Shown: positions 43,784 through 63,699, numbered from the stretch's first letter. The stretch: DNA of 64,000 nt from Hydractinia symbiolongicarpus (GCF_029227915.1 NC_079883.1:21268001-21332000), one strand, 5' to 3'. Numbers and translations: made by a program. Notes: generated from the letters alone by a model not told the origin.

Positions 43784-45103
43784 TTAATATAGTACATCCA
43801 TAATTTCACCGTTTTGAATATTTAATTGAGCATCCATTATTAGATATATGTAAGCGTTTAAGGATCCCGCTGCCTCGGCCGTCTTTTCAACTTGCAGTGT
43901 GATGCCCTCGCTCGCATTTTCAATCCGTCGGCCGGTCCCGTGCAGTGAGTTTTCATCTATGGTTCTGAAATCCAACCATAGAGCATATTTCGTGGTTAGG
44001 TAGTCCGCGACCTTCACATCATGTAATTGCAAATGTTTTTGTATTTCACCTGCATTACCATCCCTTTGCTTACCCTCCGCAAAATACTTGCAAATTTCAC
44101 CATAATGCTCAAACGGTTGCATCCCCTGAGCGAAAAGTTGGTTGGGCTTACCCTCAACTATGGCGGATACCTTTTTGATCTTAGGATTGTAGAACCTACC
44201 TGTATCTCGTTTGTAAGCTTTCTCTTCCTCAAACAGAACCAATATACCCTTCAGGGACTTGCATGGTGTATTGAATGACCAATTCCACGTTGTGTCCGAC
44301 TTATCCACCCTAATTTGTCTATGTCTCAAGAATCTGTCATAGAGCACGGCCATGTTTTCGTATTCATTTGAGATGAATCTGGCGAGTGTGGGTTGTGTCA
44401 CAATCTCATATTCGAGAGATATGTTGGAGATTTTGTATTTAGCATCCGGTGCCGGTGCCGAGGCCGAACCGGAAGGTTTGGTTGGAGTTGATAGTACTAC
44501 CCTGTCATAATTGTTGAATGTTATCTCATAACACAGCCTATTACCTAATCCGGCCTGATAATAAGGAATCGTGCTATCCAACATTTCAAAATCTAGTGGT
44601 ATGGTGAACTTGTTTTTGTATGCATCATAGATTGCTTTGTCCGCTACCTCCGATGCGTCTTTATCCGCGGCTCCAACTCTCAGTTTCATACAGTTTTCTG
44701 TACACCCTTCATCAAAGATGATACCTTGTCTTATTGCATTTCTTTTTTCAGACTTGGTTAACCATAAATCTCTGTAGCACCCGAAAAGATCAAAGTCATC
44801 AATGCTCAGAATCTCGGTACCCTCGAACTTGATAGCTAGCTTTTTAACAATTGCCCTCCCTATGTTAGAGACCAATGTTCTCTTCGTGTCAGCTTTTGAC
44901 TCGAGATCAATGTCGAAACTTATTTTCGAAGTACCCGGAACAATGACATCATCGTTACCTAAATTAGGGAACCTAATCAGGAGTAACTGGTTCTGATCAA
45001 TCTCACTTGGGTTGTGAGTGACAATTACTTTTTGATGCGTTCCTTTTACGCCATGTGCGGTTCTAAGTGAACGCTCTGGGTTTAACTTTTTCCCGTATTC
45101 CAT
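43784..45103 (-). CDS. Polinton major capsid protein (predicted double jelly roll)
   Basis: 439 residues, mostly predicted beta strands, with signature-like stretches LLLIRFPNLGNDDVIVPGTS (about 40-60), IVKKLAIKFEGTEIL, SDTTWNWSFNTPCKSLKGIL and LHGTGRRIENASEGITLQVE. Size, strand density and the immediate downstream ATPase fit the capsid protein of Polintons and relatives. Homologues I recall from cnidarian genomes are usually left unnamed. A Ser/Pro/Ala linker (TKPSGSASAPAPDAKYK, about 205-222) lies where the two jelly rolls would join. The frame is intact. No separate hairpin lies between it and the ATPase, so the two may share a transcript. Confidence 0.85.
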   Translation of the reverse strand: MEYGKKLNPERSLRTAHGVKGTHQKVIVTHNPSEIDQNQLLLIRFPNLGNDDVIVPGTSKISFDIDLESKADTKRTLVSNIGRAIVKKLAIKFEGTEILSIDDFDLFGCYRDLWLTKSEKRNAIRQGIIFDEGCTENCMKLRVGAADKDASEVADKAIYDAYKNKFTIPLDFEMLDSTIPYYQAGLGNRLCYEITFNNYDRVVLSTPTKPSGSASAPAPDAKYKISNISLEYEIVTQPTLARFISNEYENMAVLYDRFLRHRQIRVDKSDTTWNWSFNTPCKSLKGILVLFEEEKAYKRDTGRFYNPKIKKVSAIVEGKPNQLFAQGMQPFEHYGEICKYFAEGKQRDGNAGEIQKHLQLHDVKVADYLTTKYALWLDFRTIDENSLHGTGRRIENASEGITLQVEKTAEAAGSLNAYIYLIMDAQLNIQNGEIMDVLY

Positions 45104-45158
45104 GCTATTCCATATTACTTTTATTTTATTTTACTTTAATTCGGTTAATGCTACGGTA

Positions 45159-45722
45159 TCATCTGTCCGCCGTATCTCTTATGTGTAGGGTAACTGTTTT
45201 CTTCATACCACCCCATAACACCTTACCATCCTGACCTGTGACTCTCATGGTAAGTGATTGAAGTAAACCTTTCTTTAGTTTCTTATATTGCGGATTTTTC
45301 GGTTCAATATATGTAAAATCACCACCATACTCGGATATATGATATGTCATCAGGTTGTTGCTATATTCACCATCATTAAGATTTAATGAATTATCCAATT
45401 CATTAAGATTAAAATGTAGTTCCGTTATACCCCCTAGATTGAATATTTTACTCAACTTAGAGTTTCTAGCTAGTTGTGTTGATTTTACATCACCTCTCAC
45501 GATTGAATTCAACTCCCTCCCCGTGTAGTGCTGACCCTGTGGTAACCTAACCGTGGTAACTCCATCAGCCAAGGGTATATCTATTAGAGCTGCAACCACA
45601 TATGTGACATTGTCTGAAAACTTCTCCACGATCGCAACCTCCTTTGTACCATGTGAGTTGTCTATCGGTTGATACAAATAGATTTTCTTCTCGCTATTTA
45701 CGTCCTTTATTGTGATATACAT
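45159..45722 (-). CDS. Probable minor capsid (penton) protein, single jelly roll
   Basis: 187 residues, beta-rich, with LPQGQHYTGRELNSIVRGDV (about 80-99) in the centre and a C-terminal strand pattern KKTVTLHIRDTADR. Size and location just upstream of the major capsid gene match the penton of this virus group. The assignment rests on position and strand pattern more than on a unique motif. It shares a 38-bp divergent promoter region with the plus-strand gene at 45761. Confidence 0.7.
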   Translation of the reverse strand: MYITIKDVNSEKKIYLYQPIDNSHGTKEVAIVEKFSDNVTYVVAALIDIPLADGVTTVRLPQGQHYTGRELNSIVRGDVKSTQLARNSKLSKIFNLGGITELHFNLNELDNSLNLNDGEYSNNLMTYHISEYGGDFTYIEPKNPQYKKLKKGLLQSLTMRVTGQDGKVLWGGMKKTVTLHIRDTADR

Positions 45723-45760
45723 TATTATATTAGAGATTGTGAATATATTTAAATCAAAGA
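45723..45760. promoter_or_regulatory. Divergent promoter region, penton and 401-residue gene
   Basis: Only 38 bp separate the two start codons. It contains ATTATTATATTAGAGA toward the penton side and AATATATTTAAATCAAAGA toward the plus-strand side, with a TATTTAAAT box. Both promoters must be very compact. Confidence 0.5.
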
Positions 45761-46966
45761 ATGGATGACATTTTCAGATATAACTCGAATGCGACATATA
45801 AACCAAATGTAGGGCGGGATCTTCAAATATTGAGCGCTAGGGATCTGTACAAACAGGCTATTATTGTGTCTGAAAGTGGCTCTTTCCCCGCTTCCTTTCC
45901 TAATATTTTTACCAATTATGAACTTAGTCAGAACGCGCAACGTATGAGAATTTGGAATGAGCAACCTTTTAGATTATGGCAAACCCAGCTAAATTTCGCC
46001 ACTTGGTGCGCTTCAAGTGCCTGTGGGGTAAGTTCCGAACACCTTAAGGATGGTAGATCTATGGTCAGGTCGATATATCGTTTTCATGTGTATTATCACA
46101 TTAGACGAAACATTAAGCGCCTGCAGACACCTCTACCCTTTGAGAATAGTTTTAATCAATATGATAATCCCTATTCAAATGAGGAATTTCTAAAAATCTG
46201 TGACGAGTATGATGTTGATTCCAACCCCATGAAATACAGAGGTCAGTACTTTTTCAGTTCATATCAAAAAAGACGTAAAGATTATCCAACTCCCGGGTTG
46301 AGTTATTTCACCAACGACTCCATGACGCGGTGGATTGTGGAAAAATCCGATGGATTTACAAAAACGGGCCTTGTTAAGATCTCTAGCAGTGTTAGGGCCT
46401 ATGCCTATCTAATTCTTAGTTCTCAGGCATCAGCACGCTCCTCCATCCTTGGTAATGATTCAAGTGCTCTGACCGCCCAAAGAGTTTTTATGAATAACCT
46501 TGAAGACATTGTTAACCGTAGGGTTGATATTCAGGAGGACATTAAACGTTATCAGGATACTCTAAACTACGCTTCAAGTAAGGTTGATTATTCGGTTGGA
46601 CAAGGTATTTATATGTTACCTAGTGACATGAATCTCAGAATTAAGACTGGTGTGGTGGGTTACAACAACAAGATTTTGATATCAGGTGAAGATCTGACCA
46701 TTGGTATCAATCGAAAGGTCAATGTTACCGAAAAAACAACCGAATCACATAAAAGGATAACTAAAAAGAAGCAGGTAACACCCGATCATCCTGATATCCA
46801 TCCTGATCATCCTGATAAACACATTACCGTACACCACGTGGATACTACAGATAAACAAATTACTGCACCTTACCACAAAGATACTCCTCCTACACACGAA
46901 GATGAGAAGATCGCTCTTGTGATTGTTATGACAACAGGTTATTTCATATGGTATTTGTTTAGATAA
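45761..46966 (+). CDS. Conserved Polinton protein with C-terminal membrane anchor
   Basis: 401 residues. The N-terminal half carries ITNYELSQ-like and IWNEQPFRLWQTQLNFATW segments (FTNYELSQNAQRMRIWNEQP, about 50-70) that I recall as conserved among cnidarian Polinton proteins, then YRFHVYYHIRRNIKRLQTPL. The middle is helical (EDIVNRRVDIQEDIKRYQDT). Residues about 330-380 are a His/Asp/Pro/Thr-rich spacer (HPDIHPDHPDKH). A final hydrophobic helix (ALVIVMTTGYFIWYLF) ends the protein. It is a likely structural or membrane-linked virion protein; no enzyme motif. The His-rich spacer could bind metal. Confidence 0.8.
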   Translation: MDDIFRYNSNATYKPNVGRDLQILSARDLYKQAIIVSESGSFPASFPNIFTNYELSQNAQRMRIWNEQPFRLWQTQLNFATWCASSACGVSSEHLKDGRSMVRSIYRFHVYYHIRRNIKRLQTPLPFENSFNQYDNPYSNEEFLKICDEYDVDSNPMKYRGQYFFSSYQKRRKDYPTPGLSYFTNDSMTRWIVEKSDGFTKTGLVKISSSVRAYAYLILSSQASARSSILGNDSSALTAQRVFMNNLEDIVNRRVDIQEDIKRYQDTLNYASSKVDYSVGQGIYMLPSDMNLRIKTGVVGYNNKILISGEDLTIGINRKVNVTEKTTESHKRITKKKQVTPDHPDIHPDHPDKHITVHHVDTTDKQITAPYHKDTPPTHEDEKIALVIVMTTGYFIWYLFR

Positions 46967-46984
46967 AGAATGACGTCAATTAAA

Positions 46985-47133
46985 TGTCAATCAAACCAGA
47001 ATAACAATAGAGAAACAATGCATTCCTTACATACCAAATATCCTTAGCAACGGCTACTTTCGTTTTGACTTTTTTCTTATGTAAACAACTTTCTGGTATG
47101 TAAAATCCTATTGTTATAAGCGTTTGATTGACA
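46985..47133. repeat. 149-bp long inverted repeat between genes
   Basis: Three blocks pair in order: TGTCAATCAAAC (46985) with GTTTGATTGACA (47122), ATAACAATAG (47001) with CTATTGTTAT (47108), and TTACATACCA (47027) with TGGTATGTAA (47094). Spacing is 4 nt on both sides between the outer two blocks. It could be a small palindromic transposon or a structured RNA 3' end for the gene that stops at 46966. No target duplication was seen. Confidence 0.8.
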
Positions 47134-47212
47134 GATGGTAGATAACAAAAAACTGCTTTCCGATAGAATCTATAAAGTGGTATAAAGAGATGTAATCGTG
47201 AATATAAACACA

Positions 47213-47548
47213 ATGGCTTTTCCAACAGTTGAAGAATTTGAACAAAACATAGAACAAGTTACTCCGATCATAAAGTGGAGAGAGCTGCCTAAAAACGATA
47301 TTTACCTTGTTAAATATGTGAAAGAGATGGAAATATCAAGACCTGGTGCTCTTTCTGAAAAATCTATGTATGCGGAGGTTCAAGATAGAATTGGAAATAA
47401 ATATAAGACATGGTTGCCCGCAAGACTTTGTGATGAATTGAAGGATTATGGTTGGAAGGGTGATGCCTTTGTCAGATCAAATGGTCTCAAACAATCTCAA
47501 AAGAATCATCAAAATCGATTCTTCAGTTATGACATTATGTGGCGCTAA
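47213..47548 (+). CDS. Small conserved Polinton protein, possibly OB-fold-like
   Basis: 111 residues from ATG 47213 (MAFPTVEEFEQNIEQ). The centre alternates hydrophobic residues as in a small beta barrel (IYLVKYVKEMEI, AEVQDRIGNKYKTWLPARL), and the end reads RFFSYDIMWR. The pattern of a barrel with a Trp-Leu-Pro-x-Arg turn suggests a nucleic-acid-binding OB-like fold, but this is weak. TATA-like TATAAAG boxes lie about 30-40 nt upstream. A hairpin matching the integrase hairpin follows the stop. Confidence 0.7.
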   Translation: MAFPTVEEFEQNIEQVTPIIKWRELPKNDIYLVKYVKEMEISRPGALSEKSMYAEVQDRIGNKYKTWLPARLCDELKDYGWKGDAFVRSNGLKQSQKNHQNRFFSYDIMWR

Positions 47549-47567
47549 ACCTTGCAACATTGCAAGC

Positions 47568-47592
47568 ATCTTTACTTGTTTCTGGTAAAGAT
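47568..47592 (+). terminator. 3' hairpin after the last plus-strand gene
   Basis: ATCTTTAC and GTAAAGAT (8 bp plus one T-G pair) with loop TGTTTCT, nearly identical to the hairpin after the integrase (38670-38694). A second small hairpin, CTTGCAA-CA-TTGCAAG, lies at 47551-47566 immediately after the stop. The last two bases enter the terminal repeat. Confidence 0.75.
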
Positions 47593-47860
47593 AGACACAC
47601 ATAACACTATAAATTATAAGGCACGACAGATGAGGGTGGGTAGGGACCCATGGGACGGGGAGGGGGCCAGGGGGACGCGTCCGGAGGGGGTTTTGGACGG
47701 ATATTATAGAGCATGCCCGCTTATTCAACGTAAAGTGGTAAAGTGCACATGGATTTTATGGACTCATCTATCGTTGATTTGACGTGGATGATCTATAAAT
47801 TGACGTGGAGTGGCACAACATTATTAATCGCTGTCCTAGGATCGGCATTTTCCTATCTCT
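47591..47860. repeat. Polinton right terminal inverted repeat
   Basis: 270 bp, reverse complement of 31919-32188 with one mismatch. It contains a G-rich tract at 47633-47691 with many G3-G5 runs. A 37-codon frame (47749 onward) runs outward through the repeat and meets a TAG formed with the first two flanking bases. Confidence 0.97.
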
Positions 47861-49449
47861 AGCTGTATGAAGAACAAAATAAGAATAAAACAGGCTGAAA
47901 AAAGCCTTTACAAGACGATTTTACTAGTTCTGATAAAAAACGTGTATCTATTTCCAAAATTAATGTAATAATTCTTTATTTTACACGTTGGGAGGATACT
48001 GTCAAGAAAGAGAGATTAAAGAGACGATGTTTTGCTTTTCCTGAGGAATTTTCTTTAAAAATTACCAGCAGCCGTTTGGTGTTGCGAGGGCGAAATATAA
48101 TGCTGTGGGAACAAACTATTTGCTCTAGAGACTTTGGCCAAAATCATGCCCTGGAAAACCTGAATATATTCGTCTGCAAAAAAATACGTTCGCAAAATAA
48201 GTCAATATTTTAGTACCATTTTTCGCAAAAACGACTTCCGCAAAAAGTTCCTAAGTTGGATTCCACCCAACCTCGTCCCCAGGGACGATACTCGCCGTCC
48301 CGAGATAAAAGAGACAACAGGCGCTGGGAACGACGTTGGATTCCACCAACAAAAGTATAAAATGTAGTGCAAGACCAAAATGTTAAACAACAAACGGTTT
48401 TCCAACAAGCGTTACTCTCCTGGACAACAAGAAGATGACAAAACCCGTATGTTTAGCTGTTAGAAATTTTGCAAAATTCGCGTTTGTGTGTGCATAGTTC
48501 ATAGTTTTTACTATAAAACGTTTTTTCTATGGTGTATGCTACATATATGAGCTTTACTCGGCACGCTCTAAACTTTAGAAAATTATAACGCGAAGCTTCG
48601 CATTCACAAGGTTCTTGGTTTGATCTACAGCGCGGGTATATTTAGCAGGTGTCTTTACCACAGCTATGGGTCAACCCATGCCATACTAGGGAAATTGGGT
48701 AGGCAATACCAGTGTATTTCTGATATATATATTTAGAACACAGGACCCACATTGATAAAATTGTTTTCAACACTGAAGTGGCTATATTCTGTATAAATAT
48801 CCGGGAATAATAATAATTAGCATGGTGAACCATTCTATGGTAAAAATGACTTTAGAGAGCCCATAGTTTCTAAGGTTCAGAACAAAATTTATACATTTTT
48901 CCTGTCTTTTTTTTGATTTTCAGACCGTACATTCCGAGCGTTATGTCAAAAAAATAGTACGTAAAAATCTTGTACTAATCTTAGGTAAAACTAGGAGAAA
49001 AAAAATGAAGCATGTTTTATTGTTTGATATTTTCTTACACTTAAAAATAATAAATATATTAGAAAAGAGAACATTATTTAAAATAAACAGAATTTGTCTG
49101 CAGGATATAATTTTTACACCATGATTAGAATTAAAATTACTAATTTTCGCAGGTAATTTCGCAAATGATCACGGATCACGCCAAAATTATCAAAATATAA
49201 AAATATTTAAGATTTTACACTTATGACGATCGTTTGCTTAGATTTTTCAGGTTTCCATGTGAATAACTTAAGGCAAAAATTTCAAGACTTATCGACATTT
49301 CGTTATTTTTAGTATAAGTTCCAAAAATTGGTCAAAATCCGCGAAAATTAGTATCAATAATTTAGGTGAAAAGCATGGTAAGAATTTACAGACACAAGAG
49401 AGCGAGCAAAAGAATCAGTCTTTTTAGTTAAAAAAAACTAAATCAACCA
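47861..49449. other. Right flank of the Polinton
   Basis: No gene apart from the presumed 3' UTR of the zinc-finger gene at its upper end. It holds a hAT-like MITE at 48267-48338. Confidence 0.5.
48267..48338. mobile_element. hAT-like palindromic MITE, copy 6
   Basis: 72 bp with termini CCAACCTCGTCCCCAGGG and GCTGGGAACGACGTTG. A perfect 8-bp target-site duplication, GATTCCAC, lies at 48259-48266 and 48339-48346. Confidence 0.9.
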
Positions 49450-60218
<10,769 letters not shown>

Positions 60219-61607
60219 TCTGTATAAATAATTTTGTTTTCGATGGTAATCTAGGCAAAATAGATCTCCTTTTTTTGTTTTAACAAAAATCTAAAAAATG
60301 GACAAGACAGTAAAACGACATATGACAGTCAACAAAACAAGTGCTTTTTATACAAAAATTCGCAAATCAGGCGCCTTGTCTCTGCCATTTTGAATATTTT
60401 ATCACGGAACGGTCCGTAAGCGGGGGCGAAATAGCCAGAAGACCCCAGCGTGCTTTTTTACCACCGGGAATTCAAGGAAACAGATGGGGAAATAATCGTG
60501 GTAATTAATTTTAATATCCCCAACGAAAGTTTATTTAACCAGGTTAATGGTTCAAAGTATCACGGTCGATGGTAATTAGAAGTATCTTTACCGATCGGAA
60601 ATATAACTTGATGATGTGGAGTACTTTAAGGGTCGAATTTTTGAGCTGTTGATCTTCAACTTGAAATCCTTACTCTTTACTTTCGCGATTTATTAACAAT
60701 TTATTTCCAAAACTTTTTGAAAACCTGAGTTGCAAATATAAAAGATTAGAAAGATTTATAAAACGCTTAAATACTTTACAAAAATAACGCATACAAACGT
60801 GGTACTTCACCCTTGTCCCAAAGATTTTTTGTTTTTTTGATATGGAAAAGACAGCGAAGGTGGTGATACTTATATCGGCAGATGCAACATCTACTAATAT
60901 AAACGCAACAAGCAAGAAGGTGTGGACGCGTGTATTTCACTACATGAAATTATTCAAACATGAATTACCAAACTATACACCAAGCCACTAAACGTACCTG
61001 TTTGTGCTAGAGTACAACATTTTCAGTTCCTTAATAACTAATAGGAACAGTCATTGAAAAAAAATCCCAGGATCGGTAGCCTTTTAATATGAGGATGAAA
61101 CTTTTATGCGATGAAACTTTTATGCCCTGGGATCGATGTTAAAAAAATTCGCACCACCTTATGCATCATAATTTCTCGTATTATTTGAATGTGAATAAAA
61201 AAAAACATCTTCGTACGTAAGGAAAATTAACAAACATTTATGCACCATACACCTGATAACCAAGTCAGATTTTCAACTTTAAACCGAACAGATGATAACC
61301 AGGTCAAATGTTCAACCAAAAAAACGTTCGAATCGAACGTTTTTTTGGTTGAACATTTGGACTTCAAAGATATTTCGTTAATAATATGTATAGAAAAACT
61401 GGAGTAAATAAAATAAAAATATTTTCAACGCTTTTCTTAAAATCACAAAAACAAACTAATATTAACGATGCGCCAGTATTTTCGATAGCTCCTTCGATTC
61501 TTTTTTTTTACTTTAATTTTAGAGACTGTATAAGGGAATAAACTGTTGCAAGAACTTGGGGGGAAACAAGTCGAATAATGATTACGAACATATTCCTTTT
61601 TTTCTAG
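60219..61607. other. Upstream region of the zinc-finger gene
   Basis: It should hold the promoter and 5' UTR of the minus-strand zinc-finger gene; GC is higher around 60370-60460. A frame at 60670-60915 shows no domain. A diverged MITE-like pair (ATCCCAGGATCGG... CCCTGGGATCGATG) lies near 61063-61140. A 55-bp palindrome is listed separately. Confidence 0.5.
61305..61359. repeat. 55-bp perfect palindrome
   Basis: A 27-bp arm beginning CAAATGTTCAACC is followed by one central base and its exact reverse complement. The left arm and the 38 bp before it form a direct repeat (GATAACCAAGTCAGATTTTCAAC and GATAACCAGGTCAAATGTTCAAC). Confidence 0.85.
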
Positions 61608-61708
61608 ATATTAGTTATAAGGAGGTCGTGGCATCAGATAACTATCGAGCAACATCGTGAAAACGTCGAAAAAAAGACGTGGTCTTACGACGTTCTAGCG
61701 ACAATAGA
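61608..61708 (+). CDS. Candidate internal exon, unknown protein
   Basis: A 101-nt open stretch sits between a strong acceptor (CCTTTTTTTCTAG) and a strong donor (AATAGA|GTAAGT). One frame stays open and reads ILVIRRSWHQITIEQHREN and on to SYDVLATIE. No partner exons were identified with confidence; frames at 61875-62060 and 62212-62403 lie downstream. Could be part of a plus-strand gene or a non-coding exon. Confidence 0.3.
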
Positions 61709-61878
61709 GTAAGTTTTGCAATTTAACCTGAACACATAGAAATAAGGTTGTCGAATTCTTGCCGCTTGACTCGTTTCACATTCGATTTTACTCTACATAA
61801 ACAACAAAAATAAGTTTTTAAAAGCAGTGTGAGTCAATTGAACCTCGAAGAGGTCATCTTTCTACGGTGTACGCATGC

Positions 61879-61911
61879 TAGTCGACACCACCGGGACGGT
61901 GGTGTCGACTA
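61879..61911. repeat. 14-bp perfect hairpin
   Basis: TAGTCGACACCACC and GGTGGTGTCGACTA enclose the loop GGGAC. It is strikingly GC-rich for this region. It lies within a 62-codon frame that is not otherwise supported. Confidence 0.85.
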
Positions 61912-63699
61912 TAGATAGGTTTCACTGTGTAGTACGCCATGCAGCCTTTATCCAGCAGAGATACTTCAAATTTACAAGAAAGCTACCACAATTTCAACTG
62001 TTAAATAGGTTGGTAAGACGCTCTGATCCAGACAAGACATTCTCTGAAATTAGGAGCTAGACAACCAAAACGATCTACATTATAGTCCAACCTTGTCCTA
62101 AGGTCATTTTGTCTCCCGCTGGTCCAGCGCTTATTATTCACATGTCCTGGCATTGAGGTTTCATTATAGTCCTTTGTCTTGTCTTTTGTCTCGAAGTTTT
62201 AGATATTTACCATGATCCAAGATGTTATACATAAAGTCACAGGATCGCTCCCCTCTACACGAATAAACTTGTTTAAAAGGAGTTTGGTCTCTATCAAACG
62301 AACGGGTTATTCACGTCCACAAAATCCAGGCATCGCTAAGAAAGAAAAGAAAACGTTGGGCACTTGCGTTTTTCCATTAGTCTGGACGAGAAACGTAGTT
62401 TAAACAATCAACCTGAACATAGAGAGCTCATGGGTTTATGTTAGCTTTGGAGTTCCTCCAATTTTAGCTTAAAGCTTTTTTCAGAATGTAATATTGGTCT
62501 AGGTATCAAATTGGTTCAAAAATTAGGCAACCTGTTACTAGACTTTCATCATCGGCCGGAAATTACTTTTTCTTCACTCAGCAACCATTCCAGTTGTGTT
62601 GTGACAAAAGAGTCTCATATCAGTATTTAAAGAGTATTGAGAGAAGAAAACATATGTGTATGTTGAGTGTACTGCTGACAAGCAAAGGGGGAAAGTAGGT
62701 TTTGTTATGCCAGTGTGCGATACCGTTAGAAAAATTAGGACTGGCATCAGCTAAGCCACTCAGCGGCAAAAAAGTCCCTCACCCTTCTTAACAATCTTGC
62801 ATTGCTCCCAAAATTAGGAAGCACAAAGAAACAACGCGGTTGGATCACAGCAATTGGTCGTTACATCAGACTAGATCAACAAGATTTGACAACCTTGATG
62901 TCCAATCTTGTTGTTTAATATGCCTAGATAACACATTTATAAAAAAAATATATCTTCTTTCTTAGTCAAGTACGACGTCATAAGCTTGTCATGTCATGCT
63001 ACAATCTCGCTCCCAGGGCTTTGTTAGGAGAAATAAAGCTCTGGGATCGAGGTTGGTCATGCTGACGAGACATACATTTTCCAAGGGGCGTCAAAAGCGA
63101 GTTTTTGGAAATAGACAAAAACTTCGTCTAAAATTACGTATGCTATAGCGCTAGTTTCGCAGTTGGACGTTGAAAGAACCTTAATGCTATACTCTTGAAA
63201 GGGACAGATTTTTTAGAAAAGAAAAAATTTTCAAGCGCATGCTTCAGGAAATCACATAAGCATTTCGCTGTAATTTTTCGTTTAGTGGAAAACCGGCTTT
63301 GAAGATACATAACACATATCGTTTTAGGTTATCGTGTAGGGGAAAATTATTTTCCGAAAAACAACGATGTTGCCGCCGCCCCCCGCGCGCAATTTTTCGT
63401 TATGTCGTTTTTGCTACAAGATTATTTTCAAATCTCGTTGTTCCCAGCCCTCTTGTTTACAAATAACCAGACATGGCGGAATAATCGTGAAGCAAAGAAA
63501 AGATGGCAGGATTTCTAAGCAGCATAGAGCACAGCATTTTGCAATAAATTAGCTAGCTATATATAAAAATATTTCCAACCTGCAGTCTTTAGCCATTGTT
63601 TGAAGTCGGTACACAACATTAAATGGTTAAAAATCTGCTGTCAGTAGCTAGCTATAGGGTGAAAAATGCTAGTTTTAGCTACGATGTCCAGGTTACGTG
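61912..63699. other. Mostly non-coding region
   Basis: Short frames only. It contains a hAT-like MITE at 63001-63055 and a terminus fragment near 62090 (CCAACCTTGTCCTAAGG). Confidence 0.5.
63001..63055. mobile_element. hAT-like palindromic MITE, copy 7
   Basis: 55 bp, termini ACAATCTCGCTCCCAGGGC and GCTCTGGGATCGAGGTTG. A perfect 8-bp target-site duplication, GTCATGCT, lies at 62993-63000 and 63056-63063. Confidence 0.9.

Larger units (their letters stand above)
31919..47860. mobile_element. Polinton/Maverick (polintovirus-like) element, 15,942 bp
   Basis: Bounded by 270-bp inverted repeats that begin AGAGATAGG, the usual AG start of this class. It encodes the diagnostic set: protein-primed family B polymerase, rve integrase, FtsK/HerA-type packaging ATPase, major capsid protein and probable penton. 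Several accessory genes accompany them. Gene order by strand: polymerase, SAP-like ORF, RING gene and second SAP-like ORF (minus); integrase (plus); two paralogous membrane proteins (minus); coiled-coil membrane protein (plus); a run of minus-strand virion-type genes from a 141-residue membrane protein to the penton; then two plus-strand genes. Near-identical terminal repeats and mostly open frames indicate recent insertion. The integrase stop and split polymerase suggest this copy is no longer autonomous. No adenovirus-like protease was found. Confidence 0.96.
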
